Below, in pieces: positions 8,301-16,025 of a stretch of DNA of 64,000 bases (positions within the stretch are counted from its first letter, which is position 1; each line of letters begins with the position of its first letter). The position numbers and the translations under genes are program-made. The notes below the pieces were generated by a model. It had not been told where the DNA came from. It saw only the letters and a program-made list of their open reading frames with translations, and made no database searches. Source of the stretch: Streptomyces antioxidans (GTDB taxonomy: Bacteria; Actinomycetota; Actinomycetes; Streptomycetales; Streptomycetaceae); the NCBI RefSeq assembly GCF_000968685.2, contig NZ_LAKD02000102.1:124001-188000 (forward strand), written 5' to 3'.

Positions 8301-9379
8301 CGCGCGCCGAGCAGCGGCGTGCCCGGCTGCGCCATGAGGCCGAGGTCGCCTCGGCCGTGGCCTCCGGCGCCCGCCAGCTGCTGGCCCATGTCGAGGTGTC
8401 CCTGGTGCGGGCCGAGCAGGAGCGGGACGCCGCGGAGCGCGCCAAGTCCGAGCGGGAGCGGGAGCTGGACGCCGCCCGCGGCCAGGGGCGCGATCTCAAG
8501 GGCGAGCTGGACAAGCTGACCGACTCCGTGCACCGCGGCGAGGTGCTGGGCGCCGAGAAGCGGATGCGGATCGAGCAGCTGGAGACCAGGGCGCTGGAGG
8601 AGCTGGGCGTCGAACCGGCCGGGCTGATCGCCGAATACGGCCCCGACCAGCTCGTCCCGCCGTCCCCGCCGGCCGAGGGCGAGGTGCTGCCGGAGGATCC
8701 GGAGGATCCGCGCAACCAGCCGGTGCGGTACGTAAGGGCGCAGCAGGAGAAGCGGCTGAGGGCCGCGGAGCGCGCGTACCAGCAGCTCGGCAAGGTCAAT
8801 CCGCTGGCGCTCGAGGAGTTCGCGGCGCTGGAGGAGCGGCACCAGTTCCTGAGCGAGCAGTTGGAGGACCTCAAGAAGACCCGGGCCGATCTGCTCCAGG
8901 TGGTCAAGGAGGTCGACGAGCGGGTCGAGCAGGTCTTCACGGAGGCGTACCGGGACACCGCGCGCGAGTTCGAGGGCGTCTTCTCGCGGCTGTTCCCGGG
9001 CGGGGAGGGGCGGCTGGTGCTGACCGACCCCGAGAACATGCTGACCACGGGCGTGGATGTGGAGGCCAGGCCGCCGGGCAAGAAGGTGAAGCGGCTGTCG
9101 CTGCTGTCGGGCGGCGAGCGCTCGCTGACCGCCGTGGCCCTGCTGGTGTCGATCTTCAAGGCGCGGCCGAGCCCGTTCTATGTGATGGACGAGGTCGAGG
9201 CGGCGCTCGACGACACCAATCTGCAGCGGCTGATCCGGATCATGCAGGAGCTCCAGGAGGCTTCCCAGCTGATCGTGATCACCCACCAGAAGCGGACGAT
9301 GGAGGTCGCCGACGCGCTGTACGGCGTCTCCATGCAGGGGGATGGCGTCTCGAAGGTGATCAGCCAGCGCCTGCGGTGA
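5393..9379 (+). CDS. smc: chromosome segregation protein SMC with expanded hinge
   Basis: Condensin ATPase that organises and segregates chromosomes with ScpA/ScpB. GTG 5393 begins MHLKSLTLRGFKSF, the usual SMC start. Walker A GPNGSGKS is at residues 31-38, long coiled coils follow, and the C-terminal head has LSLLSGGERSLTA (~1237) and Walker B with DEVEAALDD (~1265). The protein is 1328 residues, whereas bacterial SMCs are usually near 1190. The excess is a Gly/Pro/Ala-rich, disordered-looking insertion at about residues 572-722 (bases 7108-7560) that splits the hinge between LLLTTPDAEG and LPRVADLVAG. Both hinge halves look intact. Confidence 0.96.
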   Translation: MHLKSLTLRGFKSFASATTLRFEPGITCVVGPNGSGKSNVVDALSWVMGEQGAKSLRGGKMEDVIFAGTTGRPPLGRAEVSLTIDNADGALPIDYAEVTITRIMFRNGGSEYQLNGDTCRLLDIQELLSDSGIGREMHVIVGQGQLDGVLHADPTGRRAFIEEAAGVLKHRKRKEKALRKLDAMQANLARVQDLTDELRRQLKPLGRQAAVARRAAVIQADLRDARLRLLADDLVTLREALRAEVADEAELKRRKEAAEAELRTAQQREAALEEQVRRLAPRLRDAQQSWYELSQLAERVRGTISLADARVKSATSAPGEERRGRDPEDMEREAARIREQEAELEAALEAASRALDDTVAHRAELERSLAEEERRLKDVARAIADRREGLARLQGQVNAARGRAGSARAEIERLAASRDEAQGRAVAAQEEYEQLKAEVDGLDADDAELAERHEAAKRELAEAEAALSAAREAATAAERERAATSARHDALALGLRRKDGTGALMAATDRLGGLLGPAAELLTVAPGFEVPVATALGAAADAIAVSGPRAAAEAIRLLRADDAGRAALLLTTPDAEGEKSSCADLAGPPSAAPEPGGSGGPASGGSGGPAPGGALVPGTRAEGAARSEPGQGPAPRSAATPAAPAAVGRPFEPDAPPSTDAEPPAAGAGSPAAAPEGSAGRAEGAAAVPGTRAPAAVSARVPQPAGGEGAGFGGEPGGKAAAVEALPRVADLVAGPAALLPAVRRLLDGMVVVETLEEAEELLARRPELTALTADGDLLGAHFAQGGSAGAPTLLEVQASVDEAAAELEGLAVRCEELAGAQRAAQERRAECLALVEELAGRRSAADREKSRVAQSLGRLAGQARGAAGEAERSAAAVARAEEALERATEEAEELAERLAVAEETAAGEGGAEEPDTSVRDRLAADGANARQTEMEARLQARTHEERVKGLAGRAEALDRGARAEREARARAEQRRARLRHEAEVASAVASGARQLLAHVEVSLVRAEQERDAAERAKSERERELDAARGQGRDLKGELDKLTDSVHRGEVLGAEKRMRIEQLETRALEELGVEPAGLIAEYGPDQLVPPSPPAEGEVLPEDPEDPRNQPVRYVRAQQEKRLRAAERAYQQLGKVNPLALEEFAALEERHQFLSEQLEDLKKTRADLLQVVKEVDERVEQVFTEAYRDTAREFEGVFSRLFPGGEGRLVLTDPENMLTTGVDVEARPPGKKVKRLSLLSGGERSLTAVALLVSIFKARPSPFYVMDEVEAALDDTNLQRLIRIMQELQEASQLIVITHQKRTMEVADALYGVSMQGDGVSKVISQRLR

Positions 9380-9389
9380 CCGTTTCAAT

Positions 9390-9506
9390 ACTTGAAGTCA
9401 AGACTTGCTCCCGTGTGTCGGTGTGCTGGAACGATTTCTTCGTCACACCCTATTGACTTCGAAACTTGAAGGAATAGTCTCTGCAACGTTGCTTTTACCT
9501 TCAAGT
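9390..9506 (+). promoter_or_regulatory. glcP control region: promoter, LacI-type palindrome, ACTTGAAG repeats
   Basis: A promoter candidate is TTGACT (9453-9458) with a 16-base spacer to TAGTCT (9475-9480). Just downstream is the perfect palindrome GCAACGTTGC (9483-9492), the central-CG type bound by LacI/GalR regulators. ACTTGAAG occurs at 9390-9397 and 9464-9471, and again inverted in CCTTCAAGT at 9498-9506; the last two copies flank the palindrome. This layout suggests sugar-dependent control of the permease; the regulator is inferred, not seen. Confidence 0.55.
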
Positions 9507-9594
9507 GGTGGTCGATGCCTCAGTGGCCTCCGCTGGAAGGGCCCGCCATCCCCCACGTCCGGCGCCGTTGCCGGGCGGGCGTCAGGAGTTCACG

Positions 9595-11013
9595 TTGTCC
9601 ACCACCGTGCAGGCACAGGGAGCCGAGGGCCGCAAGGCCCAGCCGGACCACCTCGGCCATGTCATCTTCATCACCGCAGCCGCCGCCATGGGCGGCTTTC
9701 TCTTCGGCTACGACAGCTCGGTGATCAACGGAGCGGTCGAGGCCATCCGCGGCAAGTACGACATCGGCTCCGCGGCCCTCGCCCAGGTCGTGGCCATCGC
9801 CCTGATCGGCTCGGCCATCGGCGCCGCCACCGCGGGCCGGATAGCCGACCGGATCGGCCGGATCCGCGTCATGCAGATCGCCGCCGCCCTCTTCACGATC
9901 AGCGCGGTCGGCTCGGCGCTGCCCTTCTCGCTGTGGGACCTGGCCTTCTGGCGGGTGCTCGGCGGCGTCGGCATCGGCATGGCCTCGGTGATCGGCCCGG
10001 CCTATATCGCCGAGGTCGCCCCGCCCGTCTACCGAGGCCGGCTCGCCTCCTTCCAGCAGGCCGCGATCGTCGTCGGCATCGCCATCTCCCAGCTCGTCAA
10101 CTGGGGGATCCTCAACCTCGCCGACGGCGACCAGCGCGGGCGGATCGCCGGGCTCGAGGCATGGCAGTGGATGCTCGGCGTCATGATCATCCCCGCCGTC
10201 CTCTACGGGCTGCTGTCCTTCGCCATCCCCGAGTCGCCCCGTTTCCTGATCTCCGTCGGCCGCACCGCCCAGGCCAAGGAGGTCCTGGAGGAGGTCGAGG
10301 GCAAGACCGTGGACCTCGATGTGCGGGTCGCCGAGATCGACCAGGCCATGCGCAGCGAGGAGAAGTCGACCTTCAAGGACCTCCTCGGCGGCCGGTTCGG
10401 TCTGCTGCCCATCGTCTGGATCGGCATCGGGCTCTCCGTCTTCCAGCAGCTCGTCGGCATCAACGTGGCGTTCTACTACTCCTCGACGCTGTGGCAGTCC
10501 GTCGGCGTCGACCCCAGCAGCTCGTTCTTCTACTCCTTCACCACGTCGATCATCAACATCCTCGGCACCGTGATCGCGATGATCTTCGTCGACCGGATCG
10601 GCCGCAGGCCGCTCGCGCTCATCGGCTCCGTGGGCATGGCCATCTCCCTGGGGCTGGTGGCCTGGGCCTTCTCGGCGGACCTGGTGGACGGCAAGCTGCC
10701 GCACACCGAGGGTGTCCTGGCGCTGATCGCCGCCCACGCCTTCGTGCTCTTCTTCGCCCTCTCATGGGGCGTGGTGGTCTGGGTCCTGCTCGGCGAGATG
10801 TTCCCGAACAAGATCCGCGCCGCCGCCCTCGGCGTCGCCGCCTCCGCCCAGTGGATCGCCAACTGGGCCATCACCGCCAGCTTCCCGAGCCTGTCGGACT
10901 GGAACCTGTCGGGTACGTACATCATGTACACGGCCTTCGCCCTGCTCTCGATCCCGTTCATCCTCAAGTGGGTGCCGGAGACCAAGGGCAAGGCGTTGGA
11001 GGAGATGGGCTAA
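9595..11013 (+). CDS. glcP: glucose permease, MFS sugar-porter family
   Basis: 472-residue, 12-helix proton symporter closely resembling the GlcP glucose permease of S. coelicolor (same length, and the same start MSTTVQ, as I recall it). Sugar-porter motifs are present: GRIADRIGRIR between helices 2 and 3, PESPRFL before the central loop, QQLVGIN, DRIGRRPL and the C-terminal PETKGKALEEMG. TTG 9595 is chosen because AGGAG (9584-9588) is ideally spaced; an upstream GTG at 9505 would add a non-family tail. It takes up glucose, which streptomycetes import without a PTS and then phosphorylate with glucose kinase. Confidence 0.93.
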   Translation: MSTTVQAQGAEGRKAQPDHLGHVIFITAAAAMGGFLFGYDSSVINGAVEAIRGKYDIGSAALAQVVAIALIGSAIGAATAGRIADRIGRIRVMQIAAALFTISAVGSALPFSLWDLAFWRVLGGVGIGMASVIGPAYIAEVAPPVYRGRLASFQQAAIVVGIAISQLVNWGILNLADGDQRGRIAGLEAWQWMLGVMIIPAVLYGLLSFAIPESPRFLISVGRTAQAKEVLEEVEGKTVDLDVRVAEIDQAMRSEEKSTFKDLLGGRFGLLPIVWIGIGLSVFQQLVGINVAFYYSSTLWQSVGVDPSSSFFYSFTTSIINILGTVIAMIFVDRIGRRPLALIGSVGMAISLGLVAWAFSADLVDGKLPHTEGVLALIAAHAFVLFFALSWGVVVWVLLGEMFPNKIRAAALGVAASAQWIANWAITASFPSLSDWNLSGTYIMYTAFALLSIPFILKWVPETKGKALEEMG

Positions 11014-11047
11014 TCCCCCCGCCGCCCGCTCCTCGCACAGGAGAACT

Positions 11048-11074
11048 GCCCCGCCTCAGTCCTTGAGGCGGGGC
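11048..11074. terminator. bidirectional terminator between glcP and the luciferase-like gene
   Basis: A perfect 11-bp stem (11048-11058 and 11064-11074) with a 5-base loop, between two convergent genes. The left arm includes the stop codon of the leftward gene. Confidence 0.8.
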
Positions 11075-12042
11075 AGCACTCGTTCCGCGAACAGCCGCAG
11101 GGACCGCCAGCCCTCCTCGACCGGCATTCCCCCGCACAGCGGATGGAGCACCAGACTCGCCATCTCGCCGCCCTCCTCCGCCAGCGCCACGCACTCCTCC
11201 GGGGTGACGACGCGGTAGACGCCCTCACGGCGCAGCGCCGCCACGTCCCCGGCCCGTGACCGCACCGCCGAGCGCACCGTGCCCTGCTGCCAGGACGCGT
11301 ATCGGCGCGCCTCGTACAGCAGATGGCCGCCGTACTCCGCCCAGGCCCGTTCCGGGTCCTCCGACAGATGCAGCAGCGGGGTGGCCGCCGGGGGCATCAG
11401 GCACCAGCCCTCGGTGCCGTACTCCTCCCGCCGTGCGTGGTAGTAGGCCTCCAGCTCCGGCAGATGCGCGCTCGGGAAGAACGGCAGGCCCAGGCGCGCC
11501 GCGCGGCGCGCCGCCGCCCGGGAACTGCCGCCGATCAGCAGCGGCGGATGCGGCCGGGTGTACGGGCGCGGGGTGATCCGGACGGTGCGGCCCCGGTACT
11601 CGAAGGGCTCGCCCGTCCAGGCCGCGAGCAGCGTCTCCAGCGCCTCGTCCTGGAGCGCGCCGCGCCGCTTCCAGTCCGCGCCCAGGGCCGCGTACTCCTC
11701 CGGCCGGTAGCCGATCCCCGCCACCGTGATCAGCCGCCCGCCACTGGCCAGGTCCAGCACGGCGAGGTCCTCGGCGAGCCGCAGCGGGTCGTACAGCGGC
11801 GCGATCAGCGCCGAGACGGTGACGGTGATCCGGCGGGTGGCGCCCAGCAGCGTGCCCGCGAAGGCCAGCGGGGCGGGCAGCCAGTTGTCGGGGGACCCGT
11901 GGTGCTCCTCGGTCTGGAGGGTGGAGACGCCCCGCTCATCGGCGAAGGCCGCCATCTCCAGGGCGGCGCGGTACCGCTCGGACAGGCCGCGCGGGGTCGC
12001 GTCGGGATCGACGAGGTTGAGGCGTACGACCGTGACGGGCAT
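11056..12042 (-). CDS. luciferase-like (FMN/F420-dependent) oxidoreductase
   Basis: 328-residue TIM-barrel protein of the bacterial luciferase-like family. Visible family features are QTEEHHGSPDNWLP near residue 45, the strand-helix unit LASGGRLITVAGIGYRPEEY, and PPLLIGGSSRAAARRAARLG, the flavin/F420 phosphate-binding segment. ATG 12042 is preceded by AAGGAGG. The substrate and the choice of FMN or F420 cannot be read from the sequence. It stands alone, convergent with glcP and divergent from a small hypothetical gene. Confidence 0.87.
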   Translation of the reverse strand: MPVTVVRLNLVDPDATPRGLSERYRAALEMAAFADERGVSTLQTEEHHGSPDNWLPAPLAFAGTLLGATRRITVTVSALIAPLYDPLRLAEDLAVLDLASGGRLITVAGIGYRPEEYAALGADWKRRGALQDEALETLLAAWTGEPFEYRGRTVRITPRPYTRPHPPLLIGGSSRAAARRAARLGLPFFPSAHLPELEAYYHARREEYGTEGWCLMPPAATPLLHLSEDPERAWAEYGGHLLYEARRYASWQQGTVRSAVRSRAGDVAALRREGVYRVVTPEECVALAEEGGEMASLVLHPLCGGMPVEEGWRSLRLFAERVLPRLKD

Positions 12043-12248
12043 GGCGGATGTCCTCCTTCGTCATGGGACGCGGCAGCCGGACGGTAGCTGACGGATCGTC
12101 AAATCTCCACCATCATGGCCCGTTCGGCCCATCGCACGGGCACGGCCGGGGCGGATGACTCATGTGCCTGGGACGCGGGGCGGCCGAGGGTGAGGGCCGG
12201 CCCGCACCATGGGCCGTAGCCCGCATACGCCAACTCAAGGAGGGGCGC

Positions 12249-12677
12249 GTGACGATCAGCACGGGGGAATCGCTCATCACCGCGGCCGACATCGACGATC
12301 TCATCACCCGGGTCCGGCAGACCGCCGGTGACTCCGGACCCCTGGAATCCGCCAAAGCCACGCTCTTCTCCGGAGGCGGCGACGGCGACGGCCACGGCAC
12401 CAGCCCCGGCCCCGACCCCGAGGCCGCGCGGCTCATCCGGCAGCGGCTGCTGGTCACCGCCCTCCGCCACGGGGGCGCGCTGCTGGCCAAGCTGCTCAGC
12501 CGGCTCACCCCCCGCGAGACCGCCCTGGTGCGCCGCTACGCCCACCGGCTCGCGAACTTCCTGGACACGCTGGAGGTCTGGGCGGCGCAGCCCGTCATGC
12601 TCGCCCTGATGCGCTTCGGACTGCCTTACGGAGAGGCCGAGACGATCGCGGTGGCCGTCCTGCTGCTCGTGGGGTGA
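12249..12677 (+). CDS. hypothetical protein, 142 aa
   Basis: I do not recognise a family. GTG 12249 has AAGGAGG upstream. The N-terminal half is acidic and polar, with a Gly/Asp/His-rich loop (GGGDGDGHGTSPGPD); the C-terminal half is helical, with LTPRETALVRRYAHRLANFL and a final hydrophobic stretch IAVAVLLLVG that could be membrane-associated. It lies divergently from the luciferase-like gene and 128 bases before a small secreted protein. Confidence 0.72.
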   Translation: MTISTGESLITAADIDDLITRVRQTAGDSGPLESAKATLFSGGGDGDGHGTSPGPDPEAARLIRQRLLVTALRHGGALLAKLLSRLTPRETALVRRYAHRLANFLDTLEVWAAQPVMLALMRFGLPYGEAETIAVAVLLLVG

Positions 12678-12805
12678 GCACCCGGTCAGGCCGCCGATGG
12701 AAACGGGGGTGCTAGGTGGTCACCGGTTCGGGTGGGCCGGGGCGTCCGCGCACTTCACGGCCGCGTTGGCGGGTAGTGCACGGGCGAGACCCAAGGAGAA
12801 CGACC

Positions 12806-13099
12806 ATGCGCCCTACCCGAATCCGCACGGCGATCGCCCTCGGCCTGAGCGCCGGGGCCGTCCTGTGGACCGCGGCCGCCTCCCCCGCCACAGCCGCCTC
12901 TCCCGCGGGCACCGACTGGCGGGAGGCGGGGCACTACGACACCACCGCGGCCTGTCAGCGCACGGGCAGGTCCGGTGTGGAGCGGCACAAGTGGGCCGAG
13001 TACAAGTGCCGCCCCGGCCGTAACGACAACTACGTCACGCTGTGGGTCAGAGGCTCCGGCGCTGCGCGCGCCCTGACCTCCGGGCCGGCCGCCGGTTGA
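12806..13099 (+). CDS. small secreted protein, 97 aa
   Basis: It has a clear Sec signal peptide: basic MRPTRIRT, a hydrophobic core (AIALGLSAGAVLWTAAA) and a likely cleavage site after PATA at residue 30. The ~67-residue mature part is basic and has two cysteines (TAACQRTG and YKCRPGRN) that could form one disulphide. AAGGAGA precedes ATG 12806. It ends one base before the histidine kinase start, so the two are almost certainly co-transcribed and may be functionally linked. No family recognised. Confidence 0.8.
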   Translation: MRPTRIRTAIALGLSAGAVLWTAAASPATAASPAGTDWREAGHYDTTAACQRTGRSGVERHKWAEYKCRPGRNDNYVTLWVRGSGAARALTSGPAAG

Positions 13100-13100
13100 G

Positions 13101-15263
13101 ATGCGCCGGGCCGCACTGCCGAAGGACCGCGCCGTGCGCGCCGCGGGCGGGGTATCGGCACTGATCGTGGTGGTCCTGGCCGGATGGGTGGCCGGGCTGT
13201 TGCGGGTCAACGACGACTGGCTCGCGCTCGCCTATCCCCACCCCCGGGGCGCCACGGTGCTGACCAGGGTCGCCGTGGGCGTCCCGGTGCTGGGCGTGGG
13301 CGTGCTGCTGCTCGCCGAGCGCTCGGCCCGGCGCTACGGCGGCGTCCTGCTGGTGGCCGGCGGCCTGTGGCTGCTGCCCTCGGCCGCCGCCGGGCTGCTG
13401 GGCCTGGCCGACCTGGGCACCACGGGCGCCATGCTGTCCCTGCTGCTCGCCGCCGCCAAGATGGCCTGCCGCCCGCTGACCGTACTGCTGCTGCCGCTGT
13501 GGCTGTTCCCCCGGGGCCGGCGCCGACGGTGGCAGTGGTGGGTGATCAGCCTGGGCGCGTCCGGCTACTGGCTGGGGTACGCGGGGCTGTGGCTGATCAG
13601 CGAGCCGCGGGTGGGCTCCGTGGCCAACCCGGCGTTCTCCACCGCGGGCGGCCAGTGGGCCTTCGACCACCTCGACGCCTACGCCGAGGCCGAACCCTGG
13701 GTGCTGCACAGCGTCGCCGCGGCCGTGACCGCCGCCCTGTGCTGCCGCGCCGCCGTCTCTCGCGGCGCCGAGCGGCGCGACTGGGCACTGCTGGCCACCG
13801 CCTACCCCGCCTGCGTCTCGCTCCTGTTGTCCCAGTGGGGCGAGGGCGTGCCCACGATCGTGGCCCGTACGGTCGGCAGCGCCGTATGGGCCGCCGCGAT
13901 CTGCCTCGGCGTCGCCCGCACCGGCATATGGCGCCTTGACCGCTCCACCAGCCACCGCCTCGCCCGCGCCTTCGTGCTCACCTCGCTGGCCGCCGTGGTG
14001 GTCTGCGCGGTCGTCGCCGTCCAGGCCGGACTCCCCTCCGTGCGCAGCGGAGCCACCACGATCACCGCCGGATGCGCCCTGGTACTGGGCTGGGGGCTGC
14101 GGCCCAGCGCCCGCAAGCTCACCCTCTGCGTCGAGCGCGTCTTCTACGGTCCCCGGGCCCGTCCGCACGAAGCCGTGAGCGCCCTCGCCGTACGGCTGCA
14201 ACAGGCCCCGCACCCCGGCGAGGTGCCCCAGCAGATCTGCCGCAGCGCCGTGGAGGACCTGGGCGTCTCGGGCGCCGCCGTCAGCGTCGACACCCGCGCC
14301 GGGCCCCGCCGCCTGGCTTCCGCGGGAGCGCCGCTGACCGGCCCGGTCCAGACGTTCCTGCTGCGCCACCACGGCCGTACGGTCGGCCGGTTGGAGGTCT
14401 CACGCGACGGCTCCGGCACCCCGGCCGAACGCGACAGCGGACTGCTCTCCCTCCTCGCCGACCAGGCCGCCCCCGCACTCGCCGCACTGCGCCTGGCCGA
14501 GGAGGCCCAGGCCGCCCGCGAGCGCCTGGTGCTCGCCCGCGAACAGGAGCGCCGTCGGCTGCGCCGGGAGATCCACGACGGACTCGGCCCCCAACTGGCC
14601 GCCGTAAGGCTGCGGCTGGACATCGCGCAGACCTCCTGTCCGCCCGGCCACCCCGCCACCCCGCAGCTGTGCGAGGCCGCCGAGACGCTTGCCGAGGCCC
14701 TGGTCGAGGTGCGCAGGATCACCGCGGGCCTGGCACCCGCGGCGCTGGCCGAGCGCGGACTGGCCGGTGCGGTCCGCGACCTGGCGCACCGGCTGGGCGT
14801 CGACGGCCTGCGGGTCGGCGTGGCCAGCCGCCCCGCCGCACTGCCGCCGCTGTCGCCCGGCGTGGAGACGGCCGCGTACCGGATCGCGGCGGAGTCGCTG
14901 ACCAACGCGGTACGGCACGCCCGGGCGCGCCAGGTGAGCGTCGAGCTGACCGCGGGCCCGGACACCCTCGAGGTCAAGGTCGCCGACGACGGCAGCGGCC
15001 TGCGCGAGACCGCGGTGCCCGGTGTCGGCCTCGCCTCGGTCACCGAACGGGCCGAGGAGATCGGCGGCTCCTGCTCGGTGACCGGATCGGCGACCGGCAC
15101 GGTGGTCCACGCGGTGCTGCCCCTCGCGGGACCGGGCGAACACGGCAACCCGGAGGAGCACAGGAAGCCCCCGGCCCACGAGGCCTGCCGGGCCCAGGCC
15201 CTGGGCTCCTCCGGCCGCGCCCCGCCTCCCCAGGCCGCCTGGTCAAGCGCCCGGACACCGTAG
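13101..15263 (+). CDS. NarL-type sensor histidine kinase with multi-helix membrane domain
   Basis: 720 residues. An N-terminal membrane region of about eight to ten helices spans roughly residues 15-330. A GAF-like domain follows at about 350-470. The HisKA_3 dimerisation helix has EQERRRLRREIHDGLG with phosphoacceptor H492. The HATPase domain follows at about 590-690 (AESLTNAVRHA N box, VADDGSG G1 box, GVGLASVTERAEEIGG). A Pro/Ala-rich tail ends the protein. This architecture is of the LiaS/DesK/NarX class and phosphorylates the LuxR-type regulator encoded next. The signal is unknown; the adjoining small secreted protein is a candidate ligand or accessory. Confidence 0.9.
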   Translation: MRRAALPKDRAVRAAGGVSALIVVVLAGWVAGLLRVNDDWLALAYPHPRGATVLTRVAVGVPVLGVGVLLLAERSARRYGGVLLVAGGLWLLPSAAAGLLGLADLGTTGAMLSLLLAAAKMACRPLTVLLLPLWLFPRGRRRRWQWWVISLGASGYWLGYAGLWLISEPRVGSVANPAFSTAGGQWAFDHLDAYAEAEPWVLHSVAAAVTAALCCRAAVSRGAERRDWALLATAYPACVSLLLSQWGEGVPTIVARTVGSAVWAAAICLGVARTGIWRLDRSTSHRLARAFVLTSLAAVVVCAVVAVQAGLPSVRSGATTITAGCALVLGWGLRPSARKLTLCVERVFYGPRARPHEAVSALAVRLQQAPHPGEVPQQICRSAVEDLGVSGAAVSVDTRAGPRRLASAGAPLTGPVQTFLLRHHGRTVGRLEVSRDGSGTPAERDSGLLSLLADQAAPALAALRLAEEAQAARERLVLAREQERRRLRREIHDGLGPQLAAVRLRLDIAQTSCPPGHPATPQLCEAAETLAEALVEVRRITAGLAPAALAERGLAGAVRDLAHRLGVDGLRVGVASRPAALPPLSPGVETAAYRIAAESLTNAVRHARARQVSVELTAGPDTLEVKVADDGSGLRETAVPGVGLASVTERAEEIGGSCSVTGSATGTVVHAVLPLAGPGEHGNPEEHRKPPAHEACRAQALGSSGRAPPPQAAWSSARTP

Positions 15264-15343
15264 AGCTTCCGGCCCCTGGGACCGTCGACAGTGACTTTTG
15301 CGCCCCGGAGGCGAACCGAGCCTCAAAAAAGAAGGAACGCAGT

Positions 15344-15991
15344 GTGCAGTGGAGGGTTCTGCTGGTGGACGATCATCCCCTCTTTCGGGAGGGCTTGGCC
15401 GCCGCCGTCAATCTCGATGTCGCGTTCACCGTCGTCGGCCAGGCGGCGTGCGCGGACGGCGCGGTGGCCGAGGCCGTGCGCACCGGTCCGGATCTGGTGA
15501 TGATGGATCTCGCGCTGCCGGGCCGGTCCGGGCTGGAGGCGACCCGGCGGATCCTGTGCGATCACCCCGAGATCCGGGTGCTGGTCATGACGATGTCGGA
15601 GGACGACGACAGTCTGCTGGCCGCCCTGCGCGCCGGGGCCCGTGGCTATCTCCTCAAGGGCGCGGGCCGGGACGAGATCCTGCGGGCGCTGCACACCGTG
15701 GCGCGCGGTGGCGCGGTCTTCAGCCCGCGGATGGCCGAGCGGCTGGGGGCGCTGGTCGGCGCGTCGGGTTCGGCGTCCGCGAAGGAGGCGTTCCCGACGC
15801 TGACCGCCCGGGAGCTTGAGGTGCTGGATCTGCTCGCGGCCGGGCTCGGCTATCGCCAGATCGCCCAGCGGCTGGTGGTGACGGACAAGACGGTGCGCAA
15901 TCACGTCGGGTCGATCTTCGCCAAGCTCCAGGTGCGCGACCGTGCCCAGGCGATCGTGCGCGCCCGGCAGGCAGGTTTGGGAGGCGAATGA
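15344..15991 (+). CDS. NarL/FixJ-family response regulator
   Basis: 215 residues: an N-terminal receiver (VLLVDDHPLFREGL, phosphoacceptor D55 in DLVMMDLALPG, lysine in GARGYLLKGAG) and a C-terminal LuxR-type helix-turn-helix (LTARELEVLDLLAAGLGYRQIAQRL, then VVTDKTVRNHVGSI). GTG 15344 has GAAGGAA upstream. It is the cognate partner of the preceding histidine kinase, 80 bases away. Targets cannot be deduced. Confidence 0.93.
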   Translation: MQWRVLLVDDHPLFREGLAAAVNLDVAFTVVGQAACADGAVAEAVRTGPDLVMMDLALPGRSGLEATRRILCDHPEIRVLVMTMSEDDDSLLAALRAGARGYLLKGAGRDEILRALHTVARGGAVFSPRMAERLGALVGASGSASAKEAFPTLTARELEVLDLLAAGLGYRQIAQRLVVTDKTVRNHVGSIFAKLQVRDRAQAIVRARQAGLGGE

Positions 15992-16025
15992 CGCGCTCCC
16001 CCTCGTGGCTGATACTGGGGGCGTT

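Noticed and set aside
5728..9159. 1143-codon open frame antisense to smc
   Set aside because: Its composition (Ser/Arg/Ala-rich) and phase mark it as a high-GC shadow of the real gene; no recognisable domain and no start signal.
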